Assembly: GCA_002394635.1 (NCBI GenBank)
Contig: DGUK01000015.1
Coordinates: forward strand, 16,340 to 80,339
DNA length: 64,000 nucleotides
From: Faecalitalea sp. UBA4312
GTDB taxonomy: Bacteria > Bacillota_I > Bacilli_A > Erysipelotrichales > Erysipelotrichaceae
Direction of reading: 5' to 3'
The position numbers and the translations under genes are program-made. The notes beneath the pieces are model-generated. The model did not search any database and had not been told where the DNA came from. It worked only from the letters and a program-made list of their open reading frames with translations. Shown piece after piece: positions 55,541-64,000 of the stretch; position 1 is the first letter of the stretch; each line of letters starts with the position of its first letter.

Positions 55541-56027
55541 GTTCTTCTTCCTCCTTTGTATGATTTATTGGAAATTCCTTAGATTCTGCTTTGATCTTTT
55601 CTACTTTATCCTTAACAGCTTCTCCTTTTTCAGACACCATGCTGACTACATTATCTTTTTTTTCAGTCACCCATTCCTTAATAGCTTCAGGATCTTCCGG
55701 AAGATTTGAGCTGTTTCTTTTTTCTTCAATCCAGCTTTTAGCGACTGCAGCATTCTTTTTTACAGAATCTGCTGCACTTGTTACAGCCTCTCTTGTTTTA
55801 TGATGTACATCATCAACTGTATGAGATAAATCTTCTACTGTTGCCAAGGGTGCATCCAGTTTGCGTACCTGTTCCTCAGCCAGGATCAATGTACGATCAA
55901 CCTCTTTTAATGTTTCAATAATTTTTTTGAGAAGCAGTGCTAAATACACCAGTACAACAACACCGACAACGGGTAAAATACATTTTGCTATAAAAGCAAT
56001 ACCTGATAATATCTGATCTGAATTCAT
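55533..56027 (-). CDS. DUF948-like (YtxG-type) membrane stalk protein
   Basis: A 164-aa protein with one N-terminal membrane helix (CILPVVGVVVLVYLALLL, about 16-33) and a long charged coiled-coil tail (about 40-160), as in the DUF948 general-stress proteins. It overlaps the next gene by 8 nt and follows murC, as in the B. subtilis murC-ytxG-ytxH-ccpA group. AGAGGTG precedes the ATG and an extended -10 promoter lies upstream. Confidence 0.75.
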   Translation of the reverse strand: MNSDQILSGIAFIAKCILPVVGVVVLVYLALLLKKIIETLKEVDRTLILAEEQVRKLDAPLATVEDLSHTVDDVHHKTREAVTSAADSVKKNAAVAKSWIEEKRNSSNLPEDPEAIKEWVTEKKDNVVSMVSEKGEAVKDKVEKIKAESKEFPINHTKEEEEHE

Positions 56028-56045
56028 AAAATCACCTCTTTACTG

Positions 56046-56054
56046 ATTATAACA
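56046..56054 (-). promoter_or_regulatory. extended -10 promoter of the ytxG-ytxH-ccpA set
   Basis: Minus-strand TG, one base, TATAAT (56054-56046), with no good -35. The start would be near 56040, leaving a short leader with the ribosome site. Confidence 0.6.
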
Positions 56055-56136
56055 CTTTAATATTTGACCGACTACATACTTCTGAAAATATTTTCATAAA
56101 TAATGAAAACTCTTTTATTGTTAAATAATAGCTTAA

Positions 56137-56164
56137 TAAAAGAAGAAGACCTATTCAGTCTTCT
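56137..56164 (-). terminator. probable murC terminator
   Basis: Minus-strand AGAAGAC and GTCTTCT arms (56164-56158, 56150-56144) over a 7-nt loop, followed by TTCTTTTATT. It overlaps the murC stop. Confidence 0.6.
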
Positions 56165-57470
56165 CAAATATTTCCTTTACCATATCTTTTAAAAGATAGA
56201 TATCCTTGCTCGACATAAAGACATAGACGGCCGGTGCCATACCTGCCAGTACCTGCGCACTCGGCTGATCAACATCCAGCAATATACTGCCTGAGCAGAG
56301 ATTTTGAAGGTCTTGAATGGTAACCGTGATCGTTTCGTCTTCACGTACAGCATTTTTCGGGAAATCACATAATACCACCTGATCTGCAGTATTCAGGCTT
56401 TCTGCAAACCCTTTTAAAAAGTGTTGCAACCGAGAATAGCGATCCGGTTTATAAAGCGCAATGACCTTTTTTTTCGGATATTTTTTACGTGCCATATCAA
56501 TCATATAACGAATTGCTGTCGGATGATGCGCATAATCATCGATCAATACGCTTTGACCAACCTCTTCGATAACAGAACGACGAGCAATTCCTTTGAATTC
56601 CTGTAAACCTTCAACAATGTCTTCTGGTTTCATCCCGAGCTCACTGGCCAACGCAAAGCATCCCAGCGAATCCTGTAAAAAAGGGTCCCCTACTTCTGTC
56701 AACTCTACATGTGCAAGGATTTCACCTTTATGCAGGACATCATAGTGCATGCCAAAGGAACCTTGTTCAACATGAACCGCCTGATAATCATTACCATCTT
56801 TAAGTCCGTATGTCACGTATGGGATATTGTATTTCAGTTTTGGAAGATACGGATCATCACCAAAAATAACAACTTCTTTTTTTACTTGATCGATGAAAGA
56901 CTGGAAGGCGGAAACATAATCGTCCATATCCTTATAATAGTCGATATGGTCTAGTTCAATATTTGTGATAATTGCATAATCCGGATGATAAGCCAAAAAA
57001 TGCCGTTGGAATTCACAAGATTCAAACACAAAATGACCTGCATTCGGAGGCATGTATCCATGACCGTCCCCAATCAAATAAGCCGTATTATCCAAACGTG
57101 ATAACATGTTTCCTAAAATACCGGTGGTTGTTGATTTTCCATGAGTACCGGCAACGCTGATGGATGTAAATGAATCAGCGAAAATACCTAAGTATTCATT
57201 ATAGTAATATGTTTTTACAGTCGGATTATCAATAGCGGCTTGCACCTCCGGATTGGATGTATCAAATGCCAGACCAATAATAACAGTATCTCCATCTTTT
57301 ATGTGGGCAGCATCAAATGTTGTAAAGGGGATTCCTCTTTCCTCCAGCCCATCTTGTGTAAATATATACTTTTCAATATCACTGCCGTTTACCTCGTATC
57401 CGGCATCATGAAGAAGGCATGCCAAAGCGGCCATGCCCGTTCCTTTGATTCCTATGAAATGATAAGCCAT
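56151..57470 (-). CDS. murC: UDP-N-acetylmuramate--L-alanine ligase
   Basis: First amino-acid ligase of peptidoglycan precursor synthesis. The 439-aa Mur ligase has the N-terminal IGIKGTGMAALACLLHDAGY segment (about 6-25), P-loop VAGTHGKSTTTG (about 107-118), the central domain with FESCEFQRHFL and NIELDHIDYY, and the C-terminal domain with DDYAHHPTAIRYM and ALYKPDRYSR. GGAGG precedes the ATG. Its 3' neighbours match those of B. subtilis murC. Confidence 0.95.
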   Translation of the reverse strand: MAYHFIGIKGTGMAALACLLHDAGYEVNGSDIEKYIFTQDGLEERGIPFTTFDAAHIKDGDTVIIGLAFDTSNPEVQAAIDNPTVKTYYYNEYLGIFADSFTSISVAGTHGKSTTTGILGNMLSRLDNTAYLIGDGHGYMPPNAGHFVFESCEFQRHFLAYHPDYAIITNIELDHIDYYKDMDDYVSAFQSFIDQVKKEVVIFGDDPYLPKLKYNIPYVTYGLKDGNDYQAVHVEQGSFGMHYDVLHKGEILAHVELTEVGDPFLQDSLGCFALASELGMKPEDIVEGLQEFKGIARRSVIEEVGQSVLIDDYAHHPTAIRYMIDMARKKYPKKKVIALYKPDRYSRLQHFLKGFAESLNTADQVVLCDFPKNAVREDETITVTIQDLQNLCSGSILLDVDQPSAQVLAGMAPAVYVFMSSKDIYLLKDMVKEIFEKTE

Positions 57471-57481
57471 TTCAATCCTCC

Positions 57482-58150
57482 TTAATTTTTCGATGCAAAT
57501 AATTTTTCCTGGTGTGCCACCGTATCTTTTGTCTTTTCAAGCATATCCGATAAATCGATGGCTTCCGGTTCTTCCGGTGTTACATTCGGATCCGGTTGTT
57601 TTACAGGAATCTTATCAACCGGTTTATATCCAGGAATACTGGATCCATACATCGGAGAAATCACTTTAACCAGATCATCGCTTTCAACCGGTTTATCCAA
57701 ATCGATGGCATTATGGACTTTATTAAAATCCTTCTGATCGTCTTTTACATTTCCGAATATCGGTGACATGATGGACTGATATTCGACTTCTACCGTTTTA
57801 TGAGTTCTGGGCTGCTGTATCTTACGACGATCATAACGATACGTTCTTTTCTTCTTCGTACTAGGGTCGCGACGAGAAACATCATCCACGTTTAAAGAAC
57901 CGAAGCTTTCCGGCTTTTTCGGCTGTTGCGGTTGTGTATATACAGGTTGCTCAGATACAGGTTGTACAAAGGTTTGCTGGATCGGTTGAACCGTAGGCTG
58001 TACAGGTTGCTGTACCGGTTCCGGTGCAGGTTCAACATATTCTTCCTCTTCGTATTCTTCTTCCCGTTCCTGTTCTTCCAATTCTTCCATTTCTTCTTCT
58101 ACATCAATATCTTCGTTAAAAATTGACTGCATAAAATCTTTTAAAGCCAT
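57482..58150 (-). CDS. acidic Pro/Gln-rich protein with two SP-x-[FY]-G motifs
   Basis: A 222-aa soluble protein I cannot assign to a named family. It has an amphipathic N-terminus (MALKDFMQSIF), a Glu-rich stretch (about 15-38), a Pro/Gln/Val-rich linker (about 40-78), a basic patch KKKRTYRYDRRK (about 99-110), and two copies of a short motif, IMSPIFG (127-133) and VISPMYG (163-169). The N-terminal layout recalls SepF. ATG 58150 has GGAGG 8 nt upstream. Lying between trmB and murC, it may act in division or the envelope, which is inference. Confidence 0.75.
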   Translation of the reverse strand: MALKDFMQSIFNEDIDVEEEMEELEEQEREEEYEEEEYVEPAPEPVQQPVQPTVQPIQQTFVQPVSEQPVYTQPQQPKKPESFGSLNVDDVSRRDPSTKKKRTYRYDRRKIQQPRTHKTVEVEYQSIMSPIFGNVKDDQKDFNKVHNAIDLDKPVESDDLVKVISPMYGSSIPGYKPVDKIPVKQPDPNVTPEEPEAIDLSDMLEKTKDTVAHQEKLFASKN

Positions 58151-58167
58151 CTGTATTCCTCCTTTGC

Positions 58168-58809
58168 TTATGATTCGTTGTCTGTCCATACAGCTCTGTA
58201 AATAGGCTGCCCCTTCTCAACAAATTTCTGTTCATATTCCGTAAACGCATCTTCATCATGTGTAATAGAACGATAATCTACATCTATCTCTTTCATTTTA
58301 AAACCAGCATTTTGAAATTCCAAGAGGGAATATGAAAATAATTTTGAATTATCTGTTTTCATTTGTATTGTACCATTTTCACTAAGAATATGTTTATATT
58401 GCTCTAAAAAACTATGCGATGATAATCTTCTTTTCGCATTTCTATTTTTAGGCCATGGATCAGAAAAATTTAAATGGATCACATCCACTTCCTTCTCATC
58501 AAACCATTCATCGATCTGCATGGCATCTCCATGTATAAAAAGAAGTTTTCCCTTGTCTGGGTCTTCATCATACTTTTTCGCTGCTTTACCAGCAGCCGTA
58601 TCATTCTTTTCAATAGCGACAAAACCCTGTTCCGGGTACATTTTGGACATCTGTAATGAATAATTCCCCATACCGCATCCAATTTCGACATGTAAAACAT
58701 CCGTATTAAGCGTGGTCTTCCATTTCCCTTTCAATTTCTCTGGGTCAATGATCCGACATTTTGCCTGTTCCAAATAATCAATTGCCCACTGGACTCTTCG
58801 CATTCGCAT
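58168..58809 (-). CDS. trmB: tRNA (guanine46-N7)-methyltransferase TrmB
   Basis: SAM-dependent m7G46 methylation of tRNA. The 213-aa protein has VEIGCGMGNYSLQMSKMYPE (about 41-60), the IHLNFSDPWPKNRNAKRR catalytic segment and SHSFLEQYKHIL, all standard for TrmB. AGGTGAT precedes the ATG. It ends 17 nt before the Pro/Gln-rich protein. Confidence 0.96.
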   Translation of the reverse strand: MRMRRVQWAIDYLEQAKCRIIDPEKLKGKWKTTLNTDVLHVEIGCGMGNYSLQMSKMYPEQGFVAIEKNDTAAGKAAKKYDEDPDKGKLLFIHGDAMQIDEWFDEKEVDVIHLNFSDPWPKNRNAKRRLSSHSFLEQYKHILSENGTIQMKTDNSKLFSYSLLEFQNAGFKMKEIDVDYRSITHDEDAFTEYEQKFVEKGQPIYRAVWTDNES

Positions 58810-58856
58810 ATTATCACCTGTTCCTACACTCTTTATCTATGATACCGATTTTTGTT

Positions 58857-58887
58857 AAAAAAGAAAACCGAGAATTATCCCGGTTTA
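58857..58887 (-). terminator. pnp terminator
   Basis: Minus-strand AAACCG and CGGTTT arms (58886-58881, 58870-58865), followed by TTCTTTTTT, at the pnp stop codon. Confidence 0.8.
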
Positions 58888-61059
58888 CTCTTCTTTTGAT
58901 TCTGTATCTTCCTTTTTCGGTTCAGAAGGCTTTTTAAACTCTTTTTTCGGTTTCGGTAACAAGGCCTTTGCACTTACATTAACTCGGCCTTTATTATCGA
59001 TTTCCGTCACCTTTACATCGATCGTATCTCCGATTTTCAGTACATCCTCTACTTTTGCAACCTTATGATGGCTGATTTTTGAGATATGTAACAATCCATC
59101 CACGTTACCGAATAAATTCACAAACGCACCGAATTTTTCGATTCGAACGACTTTCGCTGTAAATATATCGCCAACTTTGGCCTCGCGTACAATTTCTTTG
59201 ATCATCTCTAAGGCACGGTTGATTGCTTGTTGATCCTGATGATAGATCACCACTTTACCATCGTCATCAATATCGATCTTCACATTATCACAAGCAGCAA
59301 TAATTTCATTGATCTTCTTACCACCTGGACCGATAACATCTTTGATCTTATCCGGATTAATATTGGTCATCGCAATCTTCGGCGCATAAGGACTCAATTC
59401 TTTTCTAGGTTCCGGAATACAAGCTAACATATTGTCCAAAATCTCCAGGCGTGCTTTATGAGCCTGTGCCAACGCTTCTTCAAAGATATTTTTTGTGATG
59501 CCCGTTGTCTTGATATCCATCTGTAAAGCAGTAATTCCATCTTTCGTGCCGGCAACCTTGAAGTCCATATCACCAAAGTGGTCTTCCATACCTTGAATAT
59601 CGGTCAGAACAGTATATTCACCAGTTTCATCATTCATGATCAGTCCCATCGCAATACCGGCAACCGGTGCTTTGATCGGAACGCCAGCAGCCATCAAAGA
59701 CATAGTTCCCGCACAGATACTGGCCTGCGAACTGGATCCATTGCTTTCCATAACATCTGCAACGGTACGGATCGTATAAGGGAAATCATCTACACTTGGA
59801 AGTACTTGTTTCAATGCTCTTTCACCTAATGCACCATGTCCGATTTCACGACGTCCCGGTGAGCCCATACGTCCGGTTTCTCCGACACAGTATGGCGGGA
59901 AGTTATAATGATGCATAAAACGCTTCGTATCGACTTCTGTCAAATCATCAATGATCTGGTTTTCATTCAGTGCCCCTAATGTAGTTGTAGACAATACTTG
60001 TGTTTCGCCACGTGTAAACAATGCAGAACCGTGAACTCGTGGTAACAGATCCACCTGTGAATTCAAAGGACGGATCTCATCGATCTTACGTCCATCCGGA
60101 CGCACCTTATCCTCGATGATCAGACGACGAACTTCATCCGCTTCAATAGAATGACAGATTTCACGCGTCTGTTTTTCCGCATTTGCTGCTTCTTTTTCTG
60201 TTTCATAAGGATTGGCAGCAATCAGTTCAACAGCCTGTTCTGTTAATTCATCAATCTTTCCGTATCGTTCCAGCTTTTCTTTGATAGAAACCGCATCACG
60301 GATCTTCTGCTCAAAATTACTACGAACCTGTTGATCTAACTGTGCATCCACTGTATATAACTGAATTTCACGTTTTTCTTTTCCACAAGCTTTAATGATC
60401 TCTTCCTGGAAAGCACACAGTTTTTTTACTTGTTCATGTCCGAACATCAAAGCCGCCAGCATATCTTCTTCACTGACTTCCTTGGCCCCAGCTTCTACCA
60501 TATTCAAGGCCTGTGCTGTACCGGCTACTGTCAGATCGATGTCACTGACTTCCTGTTGTGCAACCGTCGGATTTGCAATCAACTGTCCATCGACACGTCC
60601 GACTTTTACACCAGCAATCGGTCCGTTAAACGGAATATCAGAGATACAGAGTGCCAGACTTGCTCCCAGCATTGCAGCCATTTCGGCAGGCGCATCCTGA
60701 TCTGTACTCAATACCGTGTTAACAACCTGTACTTCATTACGGAATCCTTCCGCAAATAACGGACGAATTGGACGGTCAATCATACGTGCCGTCAGTGTGG
60801 CATGTTCGCTTGGACGACCTTCTCTTCGTAAAAAGCCTCCCGGAATTCGACCTACTGAATAAAGTTTTTCTTCAAAACTAACTGTTAACGGAAAGAAATC
60901 GATTCCTTCTTTTGCTTGATTGCTTGCGCAAGCTGTAGAAATCGTAACTGTATCTCCATAGCGTACGATAACCGCTCCATCAGCTTGTTTGGCAATTTCT
61001 CCCGTTTCCACTGTGATCCCCCGACCACAGAATTCTAATTGAAACTCTTGTTTCGCCAT
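58885..61059 (-). CDS. pnp: polyribonucleotide nucleotidyltransferase (PNPase)
   Basis: Phosphorolytic 3'-5' exoribonuclease of mRNA decay. The 724-aa protein has two RNase PH domains (first near 1-215, second near 310-540 with [14 protein letters not shown] and [13 protein letters not shown]), a helical linker, a KH domain with [12 protein letters not shown] (about 568-579) and an S1 domain ([20 protein letters not shown], about 627-646) with a charged tail. AGGTG precedes the ATG. The order rpsO-pnp is classic. Confidence 0.97.
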   Translation of the reverse strand: MAKQEFQLEFCGRGITVETGEIAKQADGAVIVRYGDTVTISTACASNQAKEGIDFFPLTVSFEEKLYSVGRIPGGFLRREGRPSEHATLTARMIDRPIRPLFAEGFRNEVQVVNTVLSTDQDAPAEMAAMLGASLALCISDIPFNGPIAGVKVGRVDGQLIANPTVAQQEVSDIDLTVAGTAQALNMVEAGAKEVSEEDMLAALMFGHEQVKKLCAFQEEIIKACGKEKREIQLYTVDAQLDQQVRSNFEQKIRDAVSIKEKLERYGKIDELTEQAVELIAANPYETEKEAANAEKQTREICHSIEADEVRRLIIEDKVRPDGRKIDEIRPLNSQVDLLPRVHGSALFTRGETQVLSTTTLGALNENQIIDDLTEVDTKRFMHHYNFPPYCVGETGRMGSPGRREIGHGALGERALKQVLPSVDDFPYTIRTVADVMESNGSSSQASICAGTMSLMAAGVPIKAPVAGIAMGLIMNDETGEYTVLTDIQGMEDHFGDMDFKVAGTKDGITALQMDIKTTGITKNIFEEALAQAHKARLEILDNMLACIPEPRKELSPYAPKIAMTNINPDKIKDVIGPGGKKINEIIAACDNVKIDIDDDGKVVIYHQDQQAINRALEMIKEIVREAKVGDIFTAKVVRIEKFGAFVNLFGNVDGLLHISKISHHKVAKVEDVLKIGDTIDVKVTEIDNKGRVNVSAKALLPKPKKEFKKPSEPKKEDTESKEE

Positions 61060-61112
61060 TTTTTCACCTCATTTTTAATCTCTAGAATCTTAACATACAA
61101 ATAATAAAAAAG

Positions 61113-61144
61113 ATAGAAAAAAAGTAATCTTTGATGATTACTTT
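61113..61144 (-). terminator. rpsO terminator overlapping its stop codon
   Basis: AAAGTAATC (61121-61129) and GATTACTTT (61136-61144) over a 6-nt loop, with a T run on the minus strand. The rpsO stop is in the stem. Confidence 0.85.
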
Positions 61145-61404
61145 CTTAATCCTAAACGTGCAATTAATGTTTTATAACGTTCCAAGTCGTTCTTCTTTAA
61201 ATAAGCTAACATATTTTTACGACGCCCAACCATCTTCATTAATCCTCTTTGAGAATGATAGTCATGCTTATGTTCCTTGAAATGATCAGTCAGTCGGTTG
61301 ATCTGAGCTGTCAATAAGGCAACTTGTACTTCCGGAGAACCTGTATCTCCTTCATGGATTGCATACTCTTTTACGATGGCATCTTTTTCTGCTTTTTTTA
61401 ACAT
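61138..61404 (-). CDS. rpsO: 30S ribosomal protein S15
   Basis: Primary 16S rRNA-binding protein of the 30S platform. The 88-aa protein starts [20 protein letters not shown] and has the S15 core [20 protein letters not shown] and [23 protein letters not shown] 61404 has GGAGG 8 nt upstream. The open frame extends 19 codons further without a site. The ~86-nt leader could carry an S15 autoregulatory site, but I could not identify one. Confidence 0.97.
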   Translation of the reverse strand: MLKKAEKDAIVKEYAIHEGDTGSPEVQVALLTAQINRLTDHFKEHKHDYHSQRGLMKMVGRRKNMLAYLKKNDLERYKTLIARLGLRK

Positions 61405-61490
61405 TGTATTTCCTCCTTTTTTTAAGTCCTTTTCTACCGGGCAAATGGTTGGAGTTTCCATAGGCTCAGTACAAAAGCTATTTTATTTTA

Positions 61491-62570
61491 TCAGTCATCA
61501 GGTAAAAAATCAACCAGAATTGTATTCAATATTTCCAATCCTTTTTCAGTACAAATCAGATGATGATCCTTCCAGTACAAATATTCCGGAACATAGGTTT
61601 GTAATTGTTTATCATATACCTTTTTAAAGTCCTGGTGGTATTTTCTTTCCCATTTTTGGCAATCCAACCCAAAACATGTCCGTAAAGACATCATAATGGA
61701 TTCAAAGGGTGCATCACAATCTTCAACATATACACGACGTTCATCCTGCAAATAGTTGGAAAGCGTATCTACATGATCATATCGGCGGCTTCCTTCTTTT
61801 CCACTGGCTCCCCATCCGATACCAATAAAATCACTGTCATCCCAATAACATCGATTGTGCCGAGAATACATCCCATCACGAGCGTAGCTGCTAATCTCGT
61901 AATGTTCATAACCATGTTCTGTCATCATTTGACGAATGCATTCATACATATTTGCATCTAAACCTTCCTCGCAAGGTTTCAAACCCTTTTTCCCGAAAAT
62001 AGAACCTGGTTCGATCTGCAGCGCATATATGCTTAAATGCGGAACATTCAATGAAAGAAATGTACGGATCTCATTTTTGACATCCGCTAACGTCTGATTC
62101 GGTAAACCGTAAATGAGGTCCACAGACAGATTATTCAGTCCGGCTTCTCGAAACCGTTGAATACTATTAAATACATCTTGAGAACTGTGTTTTCGTCCAA
62201 TAGCTTGAAGAAATGTGTCATCAAAGCTTTGAACCCCAAGACTGATACGATTCACGCCGGCCTGAAGATACGTATTGATCAAAGCTTCATTTATATTATT
62301 CGGGTTACATTCCACTGTCCATTCATAATCCTTACATAAATAAGGCGTAAATAACGAGGCCAGCTGGCTGAAGAGGTCCAACGGCAAACAACTAGGTGTC
62401 CCTCCACCGAAATATAAGGTCGATATAGAACGCAGATCCAATGCATTCACTTCTTTTTCGATTTGCTTAAACCAAAGTTTTAATACGGCCTTCTCATAAA
62501 GCCGCCTTTTAAAATCACAGTAATAACAGATCGAGTCACAGAAAGGAATATGCACATAGATATGCATCAT
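61491..62570 (-). CDS. hemW: HemW-like radical SAM protein
   Basis: Radical SAM protein of the coproporphyrinogen-oxidase-like group. HemW is a heme chaperone rather than an oxidase. The 359-aa protein has [17 protein letters not shown] with the CxxxCxxC cluster (about 10-17 plus the extra Cys typical of HemW), [20 protein letters not shown] and [13 protein letters not shown]. It starts with a 4-nt ATGA overlap of lepA, the conserved lepA-hemW order. No heme synthesis genes are seen nearby. Confidence 0.9.
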   Translation of the reverse strand: MMHIYVHIPFCDSICYYCDFKRRLYEKAVLKLWFKQIEKEVNALDLRSISTLYFGGGTPSCLPLDLFSQLASLFTPYLCKDYEWTVECNPNNINEALINTYLQAGVNRISLGVQSFDDTFLQAIGRKHSSQDVFNSIQRFREAGLNNLSVDLIYGLPNQTLADVKNEIRTFLSLNVPHLSIYALQIEPGSIFGKKGLKPCEEGLDANMYECIRQMMTEHGYEHYEISSYARDGMYSRHNRCYWDDSDFIGIGWGASGKEGSRRYDHVDTLSNYLQDERRVYVEDCDAPFESIMMSLRTCFGLDCQKWERKYHQDFKKVYDKQLQTYVPEYLYWKDHHLICTEKGLEILNTILVDFLPDD

Positions 62571-64000
62571 TCATCGTCCATAGAAAGAACGGCCATAAAG
62601 GCCTCCTGAGGAATTTCCACAGAACCGACCATTTTCATTCGTTTCTTTCCTTCCTTTTGTTTTTCCAATAGTTTCTTTTTACGGGAAATATCGCCACCAT
62701 AACACTTAGCCAGAACATTCTTTCTCAAGGCCTTAATATTGGTGCGTGCAATGACTTTTCCACCAATAGCTGCCTGTACAGGAATTTCAAATTGCTGCTT
62801 CGGAATGATCTTCTTTAATTTGATTGTCATCGCATTGCCACGGTGGTACGCAAAATCTTTGTAAACGATGGTTGACAGCGCATCGATGACCTGACCGTTT
62901 AAAAGAATATCCATCTTCACCAAATTACTACGACGATATCCGCTTAATTCATAATCCAGGGAAGCATATCCCTTGGTACTGGATTTCATCTTGTCAAAGA
63001 AATCAAAGATGATTTCGCTTAAAGGTAGTTCATACGTAATCATCATACGAACATCATCCAATACCTGCATATCGACATATTCGCCTCGTTTTTTCTGACA
63101 AAGATCCATTATAGCTCCTACGTATTCCTTCGGAACCATGATTTCGGCTTTTACATAAGGCTCTTCAATATGATCGATATGATTGGCCGGTGGAATTGCA
63201 GAAGGATTATCGATTTTTTCCATCGTTCCATCCGTTTTAAAAATATGATAGATAACGCTCGGACTGGTAGCAATCAGATCCAGATTGTACTCCCTTTCTA
63301 GTCTTTCTTCGATGACGTCCATATGTAAAAGTCCTAGAAAACCACAACGGAAACCAAATCCAAGAGCTTGCGATGTCTCCGGTTCAAAATGCAAAGATGC
63401 ATCGTTCAATTTCAATTTTTCCAAAGCTTCCTTCAGATCATCATATTTTGCATTATCTACCGGATATAATCCACAGTATACCATCGGCATCATTTCTCTG
63501 TATCCCACTAATGGGTTTTCTGCAGGCCGGTCCGCCAATGTAATTGTATCACCGACACGAACATCTTCTATATTTTTAATAGCTGCACTAATCCATCCGA
63601 CTTCACCAGTCTGTAAATGATCTTTAACAACTTCCTTTGGTGTATGAACACCAACCTCGATTACTTCGTATTCAGCTCCGCTGGCCATAAAACGAATTTT
63701 ATCTTTTGTATGGATGCTTCCTTCTTTTACACTGACAAAAGCAATCACCCCACGGTATGGGTCATATAAAGAGTCAAAGACCAATGCCTGCAGTTCGTTA
63801 TTTTCATTACCGGAGGGAGCCGGTAATTTTTCAACAATAGCTTCCAGCACTTGATCCACATTCTTTCCGCTCTTGGCACTGATTTCCACTGCATCGCTGC
63901 AATCTAATCCGATGAGGTTTTCAATCTCTTCTTTGACCACATCCGGTTGCGCACTGGGTAAATCAATTTTATTGATGACTGGAAGAATCTCCAGATCATT
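62567..64000 (-). CDS. lepA: elongation factor 4 (LepA), 3' part
   Basis: Ribosomal GTPase that promotes back-translocation and initiation efficiency. Only the C-terminal ~477 residues are inside the window. The visible G4 motif [11 protein letters not shown] lies at about 63970-63940, followed by domain II, the GVQ-like effector region, domain IV, and the LepA-specific C-terminal domain ending MAVLSMDDE. The frame remains open through base 64000, so the N-terminal G1-G3 motifs are beyond the window. Confidence 0.96.
   Translation of the reverse strand, partial: NDLEILPVINKIDLPSAQPDVVKEEIENLIGLDCSDAVEISAKSGKNVDQVLEAIVEKLPAPSGNENNELQALVFDSLYDPYRGVIAFVSVKEGSIHTKDKIRFMASGAEYEVIEVGVHTPKEVVKDHLQTGEVGWISAAIKNIEDVRVGDTITLADRPAENPLVGYREMMPMVYCGLYPVDNAKYDDLKEALEKLKLNDASLHFEPETSQALGFGFRCGFLGLLHMDVIEERLEREYNLDLIATSPSVIYHIFKTDGTMEKIDNPSAIPPANHIDHIEEPYVKAEIMVPKEYVGAIMDLCQKKRGEYVDMQVLDDVRMMITYELPLSEIIFDFFDKMKSSTKGYASLDYELSGYRRSNLVKMDILLNGQVIDALSTIVYKDFAYHRGNAMTIKLKKIIPKQQFEIPVQAAIGGKVIARTNIKALRKNVLAKCYGGDISRKKKLLEKQKEGKKRMKMVGSVEIPQEAFMAVLSMDDE

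Noticed and set aside
61405-61490. S15 autoregulatory RNA in the rpsO leader
   Set aside because: No pseudoknot or rRNA-like binding site could be recognised by eye.

Overview
The window looks like core chromosome of a low-GC Firmicute, most likely an Erysipelotrichia-type gut bacterium. The reasons are A+T-rich intergenic DNA with consensus sigma-A promoters, T-box leaders before aminoacyl-tRNA synthetases, AGGAGG ribosome sites, an Rnf complex in the clostridial gene order, and no sporulation genes in view. TGA is used as a stop. The taxonomic call is inference. I saw no rRNA, tRNA, CRISPR array, intact insertion sequence or prophage.

Region 1 (1-5.3 kb): rnfC-D-G-E-A (minus strand, rnfA cut by the window edge, rnfB presumably beyond it) and the divergent flavin transferase apbE, which would attach FMN to the RnfG and RnfD threonines visible here. 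Region 2 (5.3-19.7 kb): branched-chain amino-acid synthesis. A T-box-controlled leuA-leuC-leuD-leuB-ilvE set runs on the minus strand and ilvB-ilvN-ilvD on the plus strand. ilvC, a FadR-type GntR regulator and a DUF815 AAA+ ATPase are on the minus strand, with ilvA divergent. Two near-identical promoter/operator modules link ilvC to the ATPase-gntR operon. Region 3 (20-30 kb): ileS, ylmH, sepF, hpf, a YhcC-type radical SAM gene, tyrS and leuS. The three synthetase genes have T-boxes whose specifier codons can be read as Ile, Tyr and Leu.

Region 4 (30-38 kb): a seven-gene competence pseudopilus operon (comGA to comGG), a metallo-beta-lactamase-fold hydrolase, rpmG, a class III CoA transferase, a predicted free-standing structured small RNA at about 35.74-35.93 kb, and a class B penicillin-binding protein. 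Region 5 (38-46 kb): ispG and ispH (isoprenoid synthesis) flank a surface-polymer O-acetylation cassette (SGNH hydrolase, DUF4358, MBOAT, DHHW), endonuclease IV and a DEAD-box helicase. Region 6 (46-64 kb): information-processing and envelope genes: trmK, rpoD, dnaG, glyS, recO, era, dgkA, ybeY, a ccpA-like regulator, two stalk proteins, murC, an acidic proline/glutamine-rich protein, trmB, pnp, rpsO, hemW and partial lepA.

The most novel signals are regulatory. They are the GntR/operator module joining an orphan AAA+ ATPase to ilvC, three genes with promoter geometry predicting leaderless mRNAs (apbE, yhcC-like, ispH), and the small RNA with complementary hairpin loops and two micro-ORFs. 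Two pairs of convergent genes also have their stop codons placed inside one shared bidirectional terminator palindrome.
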